Part shown: positions 24,885 to 36,536 of the stretch, piece by piece
How positions within the stretch are numbered: position 1 is the first letter of the stretch
Layout of the letters: each line of letters starts with the position of its first letter
DNA from: Malus domestica
Lineage: Eukaryota; Streptophyta; Magnoliopsida; Rosales; Rosaceae
Direction of reading: 5' to 3'
DNA length: 64,000 nucleotides
Assembly: GCF_042453785.1 (NCBI RefSeq)
Contig: NC_091672.1
Coordinates: forward strand, 7,954,501 to 8,018,500
Notes under the pieces: generated by a model
The model's input: only the letters and a program-made list of their open reading frames with translations
What the model was told of the DNA's origin: nothing
Databases searched by the model: none
Translations under genes and position numbers: made by a program

Positions 24885-25618
24885 AGCAAGCTTCGGGATA
24901 TCAATGTGCAGTGTATATTTATCAATCATTCAAGAAGATGGAAAGACAAGAGTTGCTGAGATAATGTATATTTCATTTTGACAAATTGATGAAATTTACA
25001 AAAGATTCAAAGCCGACGTATTACAATCAATTCTCCTTCTAGATGCAATGGTATCTTCAGCTGATTTTCCGATGTTTTCATGGATAGAACCCGATCAGGT
25101 GATGATCGGGTTGTGCGGCCAACATGAGCCTGGTAGAGGATCCTCAGACAGGACCATCACCATAAGTGATGGTGAAGCCCGACTTATCACCGCAACAAGC
25201 AGGAAGACAAGCCTTCGAGAGGAAACCGCCTGACCAAGGGTGTTGGAGATAGCGGGGTGTTCGACCAAGGGTGTTGGAGATAGCAATCCTTTGATGAAAG
25301 CCCTTTTTCTCACGAAAAGGGAGTTTTAGGAAACCCTACTCAAAGCTTGAGGAACCCATTTCTTAGTTTCTGAACGCTCGAGGAAGATGGAAGAGAAGGC
25401 TGAAGAGGATTTGATGGCTTGACAGAAGAAATTCCGAGCCAGAATTTATAGAGCCCCCAGATGATAGTTCAAAGGTCGTGAGGAGAGCAAGGGGCACAGG
25501 GTTGCCTTCATCCTGTCTAGAAAACACAAAGTTCCAAAAGAATGATATACACGCATGCGGATATTCAATCAATGATGGCGTCTGGGATTCCAATCTTAAT
25601 ATTGATTGAAGGGGGCAC

Positions 25619-27290
25619 TATTTGGATCAAAACTTGAACTTTGGGCTCAAGTAAGGAGCTAGCCCAAAAGGAGGCCCAAAGGGAAAGTCAGCCGAAACCC
25701 AGTCGAAATCCAGAAAAGCAGAAAGGGCCTTTTCTGACTTGGTGCAGCTTATGAAGACCACTTGCTTAACTACCCAAATGGCAAGTGGTATAGACTCACC
25801 AGCTACACAGCCCATAAAGTACTTTATGATGGCAGTACATGTAAAATAGCTGATGAGTCATTACCCTTCAAACCGCATTTGGGCAAGGTTGCTGCTACAG
25901 GAGAACAAACCGAGTTGTCTATATAAGAAGAAAGAGAAACCAGGAACGAGGACACTCAATCAAACAAACAAATGCAAGCACAAACTCTGCTCAAAGCCAG
26001 ATTTGCCTTCAAAATGAAGCTGTAGTCAGCCCAAGCCTTCATCCCTCTCGGGATAAGCCTTCATCCCTCGCGGGATAAACTTTCACTCAAACCCTTGTAA
26101 TAGCTCTGCTACCTTGTTCAACCTTGCTGTAGTATCGATTCATCTTTTGTAAATCTCTCTCCCTCTCTAAAGCTTTCAAACCCTTACCCTTGATAAACTA
26201 CAAAGATAGGAACCTGCAAGACGACCAGGCTTGCCCGACAAGGTTAAACCTTGCTCGACCTTCTTTGTTTTTGTCTTTTCATTCATTAGCCTAGCAATAT
26301 GTTGTATACTTCCAGTTATATTCAAGTTATTTCTAGCAAGATGACTATTAAAAGGCTTTCTCAGTACTTGGATCCGATTTGAATATATCTTTAGTGTTCA
26401 AACCAGATCCAAGTCCTAAGCCCTCGGGCATGTAAATTTGATTAGTTAAAAGTCCTTGGCCTCAAGGCATAAAAAAGAACCTTATGTGGACTTAACCCAT
26501 CCACGACAATCCTTGATAAACGAGAAGTCCGAAGTTACTTGGGGCGCAAGTAATCGACCTACCTCTTAGTCTTATTTCTATTACATTATGATTATCATAG
26601 AACGCTTAAACATGGGAAGGATTCTGATAGGAAGCCTCAAGGCCTACACCTAAGGCCCCACGAAGGCACCTATTTGGATTCATTCCGTTCTGCGGTCTAG
26701 AACGTTTGAGTATAAGAACGAACTCTAATGGGAAGCCTCAAGGCCTACATCTAAGGCCCTACAAAGGCACCTATTTGGGTTCATTCTACCTCTCGAACTC
26801 GGGTAATCAGAAGTATAATAGTTATAAGACTCATGCATTCATGAGAACAAATATGATGTGTTCGAGCACTGGTTTAGTTATTGATAGGAAGCCTCAAGGC
26901 CTGCACCTAAGGCCCCACAAAGGCACCTGTTATAACTAACACGGTTTCTCGGGTATATACATATACAACCAAAACTCGACATCCATTTCACATATGCCAT
27001 ATTGAAGATGGCAGTGGCACGCCTGAGCACTTAAAAGTTAACCTTGATTGTGAGCCTTAAGGCCTACACCTAAGGCCCCACAAAGGCACCTCTCAAAGTT
27101 AACTTTGTCCTTCTCTTTCAGCCTTGCCCGACGAGCCTTGCCCGAAGAGTCTTGCCCGACGAGACTTGCCCGACAAAGCCCGACAGTGAAGCAGAAACCC
27201 GACAGCAGCCCTCAACCGGCACCAACCTCCCGAGGAGCTGTGTGCTCGTCGGCCAGGAAACATCCCTGACGGAAATTCCTAACGCGAACA
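25619..27290 (+). repeat. 3' LTR of the gypsy element
   Basis: 1672 bp. It follows a purine-rich tract (TTGAAGGGGGCAC) that would serve as polypurine tract. It starts TATTTGG where the 5' LTR has TGTTTGG. Compared with the 5' LTR it has an extra ~20 bp (AAGGTTAAACCTTGCTCGAC) near 26240 and scattered substitutions. Confidence 0.9.
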
Positions 27291-27967
27291 ATATGTATAA
27301 ATATTCATCTATCCTATCTCTCATGTTTTGCAGGACTTCGACCGTGACTTGATAAATAATTCTTGTTTCCCTCCCAATGAGATTATAGACTGGTTCGAGG
27401 GTAAAAGCAGAGATCACTCTGTAAAAGTCTCTCTACCACCAAATCTATATGAAGACAGCAATTGGAGTGGACTAGCTTTATGTGCTTACTTTTCAGTCCT
27501 CATCCGTTCAAATACCGACCATGAAAATTTGGATCTTGATATTTCTCACAATCTTACATGTCGTTTAGAAACTGATAAAGGTTCTCTGGATTCTCCCCAT
27601 AGCTATTGCACCCCCAAGCAAGAATTCAAGTGGTTGAATCGTATGGGAGGATTCATTTGGTTGTCCTATATACCACGATGTTGGTTTTCGAATCAGTTGA
27701 ATGAAGGAGGGCACCTGGAGGCTTCAATTGTAAGCGATTGTGGAAGCTTGGGTGTGCATAGGTGTGGGCTCCGTCTTATATATCTGAAAGATGAAGAAGG
27801 GCTCAAGGAGACCATAATGCACTGCATGACTTCCTTGTCTGATACCAATGAAGGGGAAGAAAAACAACACCAGAACTGTGAGGTAGGATCATCTAGTATT
27901 ACAAGCGTCGACATTGTAAATCCTTGAGAAATCAGAGCAGCCCAGTGATAAGAAATGGGTAGGGTTC

Positions 27968-27968
<1 letters not shown>

Positions 27969-28006
<38 letters not shown>
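27969..28006. repeat. (CA)n microsatellite after exon 7 of TNL A
   Basis: An almost pure CA run followed by TATA repeats. The same place in gene B (49727-49790) is (CT)n then (CA)n, so the locus has changed length and motif since duplication. Confidence 0.85.
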
Positions 28007-28020
<14 letters not shown>

Positions 28021-28671
28021 CATATATATTTAAATGTATATCTCACACCTTGTCTATCCTTACAGATTTTTTACTGTTATTCGATCTATAATTCTTGTTT
28101 CCCTTCAAGCATCAGTCTAGAGTGGTTTGGGGATCAGAGCAATGGTTCCTCAGTAATAAATCCACTACCACCAAATTTGTATAGTGACACTAATTGGAAA
28201 GGATTGGCTCTATGTGCTTACTTCTCCGTTGGGGAAAATCCTACTGCTGAGCTAGACAATTTGAATCGAGATATTCCCCACCATCTGATTGTCATTTGGA
28301 ATAAGAAAGAGGTACAATAATGGATTAAGAAAATCTATTTGCAGAAATTCTATGTGCAGGACATCCCCTTATGCATTAAGAAAATCTCTTTTCTACTTAA
28401 TTCTCTTCAACTTTGATCCCATTTGGTTGATTATTTAGGGTATATAATGATCCTTTGGGTTTTTAGTATCACATTTTGCTCCTAACATCAAAGTGATTAA
28501 CTAATACGAGATCAGAAACCTAAAGTCTAAGGTCTAAATGATGATTCCATAGCATAAAACAATCAAGCTTGTCAATAATGGGATCAAAGTAGGATTATTG
28601 AGTAGAAGACAGGTTTTCTCACTCGTCAAAGACAAGACATCTTGCACAAAGTCAAACTGAATTATATAAAC

Positions 28672-29338
28672 TGTTGAATTAGTGGCCAACTTTCGGCTAA
28701 TAAACAATCAATAGTATAAACAAAAGGAAGGAGGACAACATCATGTCTTTAGTGAAAAGAAAATGATGATGTCTATTAGGAATGATTATGTTTCCTTTTG
28801 CTTTGGCTTTTTCAAAGGTAGAAAATTCAGCTTTTGTCCCCCACTTATTGCCTTTAGAAATGAGAGAAACAGAAGGACAGTTGAAGAAGTGTAGCAGAAA
28901 AATAAAGGCGGCAGCAGAGAAGAGAAAGAAGAGGTAGTGCCGAAGCCTCTCTTTGAAGAGAAGAAGAAAGTGCTTATCTCTTTGGTTAGTAATCATCCAC
29001 TAAGGTAGTTGTTGTTGTAATAGCTTTGAGTTTTGTATAGAGAGGAAATTATTCATTATATTTCTCTCTATTAGTTTCTTTGGTGTGTGAGAGCTATTGG
29101 TTGTATTGGAGTTTGGGTTGTAAGCTTGCCAACACTTTGTAAACTTCCATTTGGTTGATAGTGGATTATTGGGTGAGCTCCTACTGCTCCGAGGACGTAC
29201 TCCAGTTATACTGACTGTTGAGGAACCTCGTTAAAATCTTGGTGTCTTTTATATTTTGTTCTTGCATTCCATTTGATATATTTTCTGTGGGTTAGCTTGA
29301 GCTGGTTCCAACGGGTTTGGTGCTATCCTAGCACAACA
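28672..29338 (+). mobile_element. Solo LTR, 667 bp, in intron 8 of TNL A, TSD TAAAC
   Basis: TGTTGAATTAG to TAGCACAACA, flanked by TAAAC at 28667-28671 and 29339-29343. Gene B has the empty site (ATTATATACACATG near 56090). The GAACCTCGTTAAAATCTTGG phrase near 29220 resembles the U5 region of copia LTRs. Confidence 0.85.
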
Positions 29339-29933
29339 TAAACATGTACATATATCTACATATCTGACTCCTTGTCTCTCTTCCGTTACAGGACTTCGAT
29401 CGTTTCTTTGTATACAATACAATTCATGTTTCCCTTCAAACATAGATCTAGAATGGTTTGGCCATCAAAGCAATGACTACTCGCTAACAATCAGTCTGCC
29501 ACAAAATCTAAACATGGACAGTAATTGGCTCGGATTGGTTGTATGTGCAAACTTTGCAATCCTGGAGGATCTGACTTCCGAGATTGACAAATTGGATATC
29601 CCAGCAATTTCTCACAACCTTAGTTGTCATTTTGAATCGGACAAAGGGAATTCTCTGCATCACTACTACACAAGCAAAGAAGAATTCCTGTGGTTGCATC
29701 TAGGAGGATTCGTTTGGGTATCCTACATACCACGAGTGTGGTTTTCAAATCAGTTGAATGAATGCAGTTCCCTAGAAGCTTCAGTCGTAAGCGATCACGA
29801 GGCCTTCAGTGTCCATAAGTGTGGTCTCCGCCTACTATACCAGCATGATGAAGAAGAGTTTACTCAGGCCATATTGCAGTATATGACGTCATTGTACGAT
29901 AAGAAAGGGAAAAATAAGCAAACACCCTCATAA

Positions 29934-31014
29934 GGGTGAGACAGGAATGATCATGTAGTAGAACTCACAAAGCAGCATTGAGGAACATCACCAATAAAGA
30001 AAGGCTTGTCAATGTCACTAATAATTTCTCCCCTTCCGCAGACGTGGGTGTAGCTACATTCGCTAGAGCAGATATGCTCCCTCTATGATGCAGTGCATTA
30101 AGGAGATTGATTTATTACCGATCTTGATATTCAGGATGGTCCATTGAGTTTTCAAATCTAGTTAATATCTCAAGTAATCAAGTATTTGGAATATTGTGTT
30201 TTTAATTATATGGTTGGATTAAGACTTGGTGATTATTATTTCTTATGTTCTAGTGGACTAGGAAGTTGTGTTAGTGTTTAACTATCTTGTTGCTAGGCCT
30301 ATTGAAAGGCTAGAATTGTTAAGGAAGAAACAAATTATGCATTTTGAATGAGTTTATGTAAACAAGGACTAGTTCTCTATATGTTCATTGGGTCATAGTT
30401 GTGCTTGATATTTCAATAAACATCTCTTTGTTTTCCTCCCTGCATCACCTAAGCACCCGAATTCGAATGCGCTAACTCCACCCCATCAATTTATTTGTTA
30501 CTTAGCAAATTTTTCTACCTTGGCAATGCCTTCCCTTTTTATTTATCTGGTCTCAGCTAATTAATTGTCTACTTCATGTTAAAATGCAACAATGCAGCCT
30601 CTTATGTTTAATCCATCATTAGGGCTTGACAAAACTCAATACGGAATCGTAGAGATTAGACGTGAAAAATAAAGAGCCAACTATTGACTATCTGACCCCT
30701 CCTCCCTCCTACATTATCCGGACTTGGGACCGGCATCGTAAAATAAACTCAATACAAAAGCCTTGAATATTTTTCTTCTTCTGAATCAAAATTCCGGAAA
30801 AATCAACACGAATTAATTATGCAAATAATTAAATAAGGGGATGTTTTGATATAGCCCCCTCGTTTTTAGGCTTCTTAGACTAAACGTATGTTTTTTTTAA
30901 CAATTTTATTAACCATTCTTTTACAATTTTGGTGTCATGTGTATCTTAATTTACCCATTTTTATGTACCTAAATTACATGACCTACCATAGCTTTTAACA
31001 AATCAAATTTCGAT
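29934..31014 (+). other. 3' flank of TNL A
   Basis: 29934-30093 is shared with gene B (56685-56835) and probably holds the 3' UTR start. After that, gene B has lost the corresponding sequence. CAATAAACATC near 30414 could act as a polyadenylation signal. Nothing coding is seen to 31014. Confidence 0.4.
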
Positions 31015-32954
31015 GACTACTACAAAAGCGGATATCACTAGCGATGTAAAAACCGATAAGAAACCCCAATTATTGTCGGATTTTTGGTAAAAATCCAACA
31101 TTAAATCGTGCAATGTCGGATAGGGGAACTGCCACCAATGCTACCATCACGAAAAGGGTATTGACGTTGCTTATCAAAATTATGCTCATCTAATCTTGAT
31201 TGTTTGTTCAATTCAAGTTTTGAATATCCTCGTAACAATTAGAGTGCAAAACAAAATTAATTTAACATAATATATTCTTATATTACTAAATATTATCAGT
31301 TTAAGTTATATTTAATATTGTTAATTTAACAGAAATGCTTATAAATATTATTTATTTCCATTTTCTCTTAACAATTCAAGTGACAAAATTAATTAATTTG
31401 ACTAAATATTTATTAATTTAACATAAACCGTAAAAATTTATCTAAATACTTAAATTAGAATTTTTAAATAAATAAACTTGTGCATTATACAATTTAAAAA
31501 TTAAGGAATTTAGTGATACAAACCTGAATTATGGAAGAATTCCGTCGTCGATCAATTCTTTATGTACTCAATCAACTCAAATAAAATCCCTACAAAATTA
31601 AAGACTTTTTATATTAGCACCCCACAAAATGTTGAATGCACCCCACATTAAAATTTAATATTAATGACTAATTTACTCTACTATGTAATGACAATTTTGA
31701 CCTTAATTAGGTTTAAAAAATAATAAAAAATTTATAAATACATTCCAAATCATTTTTAACGTATTATTTATCTATTTCAACTATCAAAACCCCTCCCATT
31801 CTCCATTGTTGAATAAAACCCTAAGCAATGAAACTACAAACATGTTGATTGAGAAAAATAATTTTTGATGAATGGAATACGAAATCGATGTTTCGAAAGC
31901 TTTAAAATCATTATTACTGTTATTGAAAAACGTTCAAATGAACCTAAACATTTTTTAAAATCATTCAATTTGAAATCATTCAGAAAACTAACATTCAGAT
32001 AGTTTGAAATCATTCGGCAAAATAAAAAATGAGTGCTATAAGATTTGAGAAATGTGGGGTGTGTGTAGAAAATATAAGGTGTATATTAAGAATGTGGGGT
32101 GTGAGGGTATTAGAAGTGGGGTGTATTAAGATAATTTTTAATTGAAAAAGTAAATGTGGGGTATATTAAGTATGTGGGGTTTATTCAACAATTTGTGGGG
32201 TGCTAATATAATAAGCCATATTAAACATAAGAGGAAAAAATAAAAATACTAGAAGCAAGAAAAACTTACTATGGAGAAGAAGGAATTAATGAAGTTGGAA
32301 GAACAAACAAGAAATATGCGAGAGATCAAGAAGAAAACATGGGGGAGGGTTTATAAATTGGAAGAAGAAATAAGAAAGATGCGAGAGAGGAAGAAGAAAA
32401 CACGGGGATGGTATATAAAGGCCACCAATCTGTCGCCTAAAACCGACACCGGGTTTCAAAATATTTTTAAAAAATTTATACCTATGTCGGATACAACCAA
32501 CATCGGCTTTGAAAATATTTAAAAACTATCGTTAGTGTCGGGCAGAAGCGACACAAGTCTTCCTTTAACCGACGCTAATGTTTTGTTGGTTACAATCGAC
32601 CCCAGGTTTCAAAATATTTAATAAAAATTAAAACCGATGTCGGCTACAACCGACACCGACTTTGAAAATAAATTAAAAACAATCATTAGTGTCGGCCAAA
32701 AGCGACACCAATCTTCTTTTAACCGACGCTAACGTTATGTCGGCTAAAAGCGACACGGTTTTTTTTTATGCAACACCACTATTAAAAAATATTAAAATAT
32801 ATGTCGGTTATAATCAACATTAACAGTTTATGTCGGTTACTACCGACAGTAATTCCGACACCATGTTAAGTAGGTGTCGGAATGTCTTATTTGCCACTAT
32901 ATTATATAAAACCGACAACAACCACTGATACAATAAGGCCCTTTTGTAGTAGTG
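31015..32954. mobile_element. CACTA-type non-autonomous transposon with nested MITE
   Basis: The left end GACTACTACAAAAG (first base changed from C) and the right end CTTTTGTAGTAGTG form the CACTA inverted terminus. Subterminal sequence is rich in short repeats of a GTCGG..CCGACA type (32420-32930), a CACTA hallmark. No transposase is present. The interior frame at 32271-32522 is lysine/glutamate-rich and matches no family I know. Unit B retains only its right half. Confidence 0.8.
31609..32211. mobile_element. MITE nested in the CACTA element, about 600 bp
   Basis: TTATATTAGCACCCCACAAA at the left is matched by TTTGTGGGGTGCTAATATAA at the right. GTGGGGTGT/GTGGGGTAT phrases recur near the right end. 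A clear TSD was not found. Confidence 0.65.
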
Positions 32955-34247
32955 GGTATCCAGTTTCTTCACGCCAAAAGAGAGGTTCCTAAATTCTTGC
33001 TAAATGATGTCTCAGATTTTTAATTTAAGAACAATACTGATTGTTCAAGATAATAAGAATTTGAATTTAAAGATATTAATCTTGTAAATTTAAAGATTTG
33101 AATTACATTAGTACACTAGTTCCTCATTTAATTTGTCGATTTGGAAAACTAAAATTAGAATTCACTATTGTTCACCTAGGCTATTAAGATGGTCGACAAC
33201 GATAAACTTCTGAACTCAACACCCCTACGATCAACTATAAATCATGAATGAATTGTTTTTCTGAACTCAACGTACTGTAAGTTTTAAACGCCCTTTTTTC
33301 ATAACAAATTTGTAACATACCAGGAGTTTATTACATTAGTGAACCTTATGTTGACACATATTGATCATTGAGTTCATGAAATAATATGAATTTAGAACGT
33401 ACCAAATATTTGGTACGTAAAGTTTTTATTTTTGAAATGTATCCTTCCAATGAAACGTTATACATTGTGCCTTTGAGACGTACCTATTGTTTGGCATGTC
33501 TTTATGTTATTTCGACAAGTAATGATTTTTTGGTATTAAACTCCCAACTAATTGGTACGTTAATTAATGTTATGTTGATACATATTGATCATTTGCTTCA
33601 TGAAATAATATTGATTTAGAAGGTACCAGACGTTTGGTATTTAAAATTTTTATTTTTGAAACGTACCCGTCTGATGAAACGTGTGTGTTTGAAAAGTACC
33701 AATTATTTGGTATGTCTTTTTACGTTATTTTGACGAGTAATGATCATTTGGTATTAAACTACCAACTAACTGGTACAATAATTCATGTTAATTTGGTACA
33801 TAACCGTGCCTTATTTGGTAGGTCTTTTAGCGTTATGTTAATTTAAAAGATACAAATCATTTGGTATATAAAGTGCACATCGCGCCAAGTAAAAACATGG
33901 TGCACTTTCGACAACAACTAGTACATAAGGTGCACTTTCGACGACAATTGGTACGCAAGGTGCACATCTTTCGTAAAAACGTAATGATTTATTACCAAAA
34001 ATTGCTTTAATCTACAACTGCATGTGAGAAATCTTTAATCTACCAGTGATGACATGAACAATACCAATTTTTCAAGTCCACCATCACCAAATCATCACTA
34101 TGTACTTCAAATATAAACTCGCTTGACCGGCTAATATATGTGTCAATGTCTTCCCATCTCCAATAACTTATTAAATTGGTTTTCCATTTCAGGACATAAT
34201 TTAGAGTTCCATTTCTCTGCAGCAATACGTTTATCCTTATTCACCAC
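32955..34247. repeat. AT-rich intergenic repeats, shared with unit B
   Basis: 33380-33960 repeats a GGTAC-rich module several times (AACGTACC.., TTTGGTA.., GACGAGTAATGATCATTTGG, CCAACTAACTGGTAC), and 33880-33970 carries three AAGGTGCAC motifs. The same sequence lies at 57490-59530 in unit B. No gene: the 77- and 70-residue frames come from the repeats. Confidence 0.6.
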
Positions 34248-35316
34248 TAGGGATAGGCAAAATATCCATGGGTATGGGTAACCGTGGTTACCCGCCCATT
34301 TAAAGTTGACGGTTATGGTTATGGGTAACCGTTTAGACAAATAAACGATTATGGGTATAACCGTTTATCCATGAAATTTAAATGGGCGGTTATGGGTATT
34401 ATCCATTTACCCATTTAATTTAATATATGTAAAATTAAAAAAAAAATTAAAAACCCTTAGAGAATAAGTTACAACTCCGTCACTCTCTCTCTCCGCCTCT
34501 CGACTTCGTCACTCTCTCTCTCCGCACTCTCTCTCTCCGTCGCTCTCTCTCTGCGCCTCTCTCCAATACCGGCCAGCCGTCCAGCCAGCGGAAACGTATA
34601 GCCGTATCAATTGTCCGGCAGCTGAAAGTCCTGCAAACCAAAAATTTGATGGGAAAGGTTCTGAACAAAGAGGGCCATGCCACATTTGGCTGGATTGTAA
34701 CCGTCCCACAAGGAGAAGTTTATGGTTCCAGAAATGGTCTTCTTTGCAGCAATGTCTTTGACAGTGCAGAGCTTTTCAAGTTGTCGGACGACGAAGTCAT
34801 TGGACAGGACACGTCCTTGGTTCTCTCCCTTGGGGCAGTCGGTAATCAGCCCGTTCTCGTACAGTGCCACCATCACATTGGCACCGTAGTTGTCCACCTT
34901 CGACCTCAATGATCCTGTTAGGGATACTTGCAAGGAGGCCGGTGATGGCCTTTGGAATGTTGCCTATTCATCCACAACAAAACCAAGTTGCTAGTATTTA
35001 TCCTTCACAACAAAACCAAATTGTTAAAAAAAATAATGTAAACAGGCGAAAAAAGGGTAAAAGGGTAAAAAAGGATAAACGGGTGAAAAAATGGGTAAAC
35101 GGGTAAATGGTTATGGTTATGGTTAAATGGGTAAATGATTATGGGTAAATGGGTATACGGTTATGGGTATGGATAACCGTTTATAAACGGTTATGGTTAT
35201 GGGTATAACCATTTATGTAATTACCCAACGGGTAAACGGTTATTCGGGTATGAACATAAACGGTTATGGGTAAATAATCGCAGTTACCCGCCCGCCATAA
35301 CCGTTGCCCATCCCTA
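34248..35316. mobile_element. hAT-like non-autonomous element carrying a host gene fragment
   Basis: The left end TAGGGATAGGCAAAAT is the inverted counterpart of the right end CGTTGCCCATCCCTA. Subterminal regions on both sides are dense in ATGGGTAAC / GTTACCC units (34260-34430 and 35080-35310). The middle is GC-richer and contains the DUF1223-like fragment and a CTCTCTCTC-rich leader. Unit B lacks it: TTATTCACCAC near 59524 continues directly. No 8-bp TSD is readable because the right flank belongs to another repeat. Confidence 0.7.
34607..34933 (-). pseudogene. Captured 3' fragment of a DUF1223-like plant gene
   Basis: The minus-strand frame of 108 residues is of ordinary protein composition, unlike the surrounding repeats. 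It contains LTGSLRSKVDNYGANVMVAL, CPKGENQGRVLSND and TISGTINFSLWDGYNPAKCG, and ends at TGA after FQLPDN. I recognise this as the C-terminal part of the plant DUF1223 proteins (uncharacterised, thioredoxin-fold-like), from memory. It lacks the N-terminal half and lies wholly inside the hAT-like element, so it is read as a transduplicated piece, not a working gene. Confidence 0.6.
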
Positions 35317-36240
35317 GTCCCACGCACCGCCACACATGGTGGTAGCCAAGGTGGAGGGTTTAGAAACCCCAAAATTTCAACATTAACTAAATGAGCTCAA
35401 ATTTATATGGTAGCTAGAGCTCAACGAGGGAAACACTTTTCACAACTAGGCCGACGATAAATTCTAATCGGAAACCGTCCAAATTCACCGGAGAAAACCG
35501 GAATTCTAGGGTTCTAAACACCCAACTCTAAAATGAATATGAAAGCACGAACCAAGCATATCAACTTGAAGATTATGAAGAGTATATGAAGTTTCATACC
35601 TCACTCGAACGAAATGATTGTCGGAATCACTGGAAAATGACAAAATCGCCGGAAACCCACGGAACTTTGCTGCCTCGAACTGGAAAAATGGATAAGAAAC
35701 TGGAAAATCTAAGACTACAAAGATGTGGGGCTCGTCAAGAGCTTTCCATGGACACCAAGATCACCCAAAACGGAGCTAGGATGAAGGAGATATGAGTGGA
35801 TCAAGTTGGAGGGTTAAAGGGTTGAAATCACCCAAAAATGGGTCAAAATCAGACCTCTCCTTCTTCCTTTTTTTTTTCCAGAAACTTTCCCCTTTTTAAA
35901 CTAACTTAACCTTTCACCCACATGTGGGAATTAAATAATTCCCACAATATAGTTCACACCTTCAAACGACTGTAACTATACCGTTATAACTTGGACTCGC
36001 AAACGGGTTTCGCCTATGCGTTCCTGGGTTCGAGATCTATTTAAAAACACTAGTTAAAACTTCAAAAAGTCAACAAAAGATAAAGATTGATTACGAAAAT
36101 TCAAACTCGATAACTATTCAATTTAATTCCCAAAATTTACGGAATTAAAATTAAGTAATAAAAATGACGTAAACGTGAAATACGAACTTAAATTACAAGA
36201 TACATACTGAATAGTGAAATTCCAGGGACGGGATTTCACA
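35317..36240. repeat. Fragment related to the 8624-11167 element
   Basis: Ends CCAGGGACGGGATTTCACA, like CAGGGACGGGCTGTCACA at 11150-11167. The GGTTTCGCCTATGCGTTC stretch near 36007 is like 4611 and 11000. The left part is missing, replaced by the hAT-like element. The frame at 35586-35795 is not convincing. Confidence 0.5.
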
Positions 36241-36536
36241 TGCACGTCATTTATTACCGAGTCTCGTGCTTAGGAGATGAAAGAAAGGAATGAGAAAGAA
36301 TATTAATTCTATTTTTTTGAGTTTCGAGGGATTGTCTTGATTAATTTTCCTCGGGAGATGAAAGAAATGGATGAGAAAGACTATTAATTATATTTTTTAA
36401 ATTTCGAGGGATCGTCTTGATTAATATTTTCGAATTTCGTGCGAACGTTTAGAGCCGATGTAATTTGCACATGCATAGAGGTTATGAGGTCATTGCCAAA
36501 GAAATGGTTATATACAATTACAAGTCATAGACCAAC

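Larger units (their letters stand above)
17393..27290 (+). mobile_element. Ty3/gypsy retrotransposon in intron 6 of TNL A, 9.9 kb, TSD ATATG
   Basis: A full-length element in the same orientation as the gene. ATATG lies at 17388-17392 and 27291-27295, and gene B has the uninterrupted site near 49045. LTRs are 17393-19043 and 25619-27290. Domain order is gag, protease, reverse transcriptase, RNase H, a second RNase H-like domain, integrase, which is the gypsy order. The extra RNase H before integrase is characteristic of the Tat branch. At least six stop codons interrupt gag-pol, so it is not autonomous. The LTRs are very similar, differing by scattered substitutions and one ~20-bp insertion in the 3' copy, implying a moderately young insertion. 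Confidence 0.92.
11605..29933 (+). pseudogene. TNL resistance gene A with five post-LRR exons, disrupted
   Basis: This is the first copy of a TIR-NB-ARC-LRR-(C-JID)5 gene, a class of cytoplasmic immune receptors that sense pathogen effectors. Exons by alignment to gene B: 11605-12122, 12924-14037, 14185-14463, 14584-15554, 15662-16349, 16438-17305, 27334-27958, 28066-28318 (truncated) and 29392-29933. Damage: a 1-bp deletion in exon 4 creating TAA at 14716-14718; a 4-bp insertion in exon 5 near 16100; a 5-bp deletion in exon 6 near 16873; a 5-bp deletion in exon 7 near 27923; loss of the second half of exon 8 with its donor; a 5-bp duplication in exon 9 near 29420. Intron 6 carries a 9.9 kb gypsy element and intron 8 a solo LTR. 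If transcribed, the protein would stop after about 681 residues (TIR-NB plus the first LRRs). The splice model is inferred from GT/AG sites and the paralogue. Confidence 0.85.
27334..29933 (+). pseudogene. TNL A exons 7-9: post-LRR domains 3-5, broken
   Basis: Exon 7 (27334-27958) is preceded by TTTTGCAG and encodes [16 protein letters not shown].. to ..[12 protein letters not shown]; it loses frame by a 5-bp deletion near 27923. Exon 8 (28066-28318) begins [22 protein letters not shown] and stops abruptly: about 450 bp, covering the rest of the exon and its donor, is missing compared with gene B. Exon 9 (29392-29933) starts DFDRF; a 5-bp duplication (TACAA) shifts its frame. The remainder reads as a full C-JID domain ending KNKQTPS and TAA. 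Confidence 0.82.

Noticed and set aside
27328..27927. Separate genes encoding single C-JID proteins (also 49082-49804, 49949-50467, 56247-56684)
   Set aside because: Each is bounded by an AG acceptor and GT donor in phase with neighbours, lacks its own promoter or initiator context, and completes the TNL frame.
34248..35316. A clean 8-bp TSD for the hAT-like element
   Set aside because: Left flank TTCACCAC and right flank GTCCCACG do not match; the right flank belongs to a different repeat, so the class call rests on termini only.
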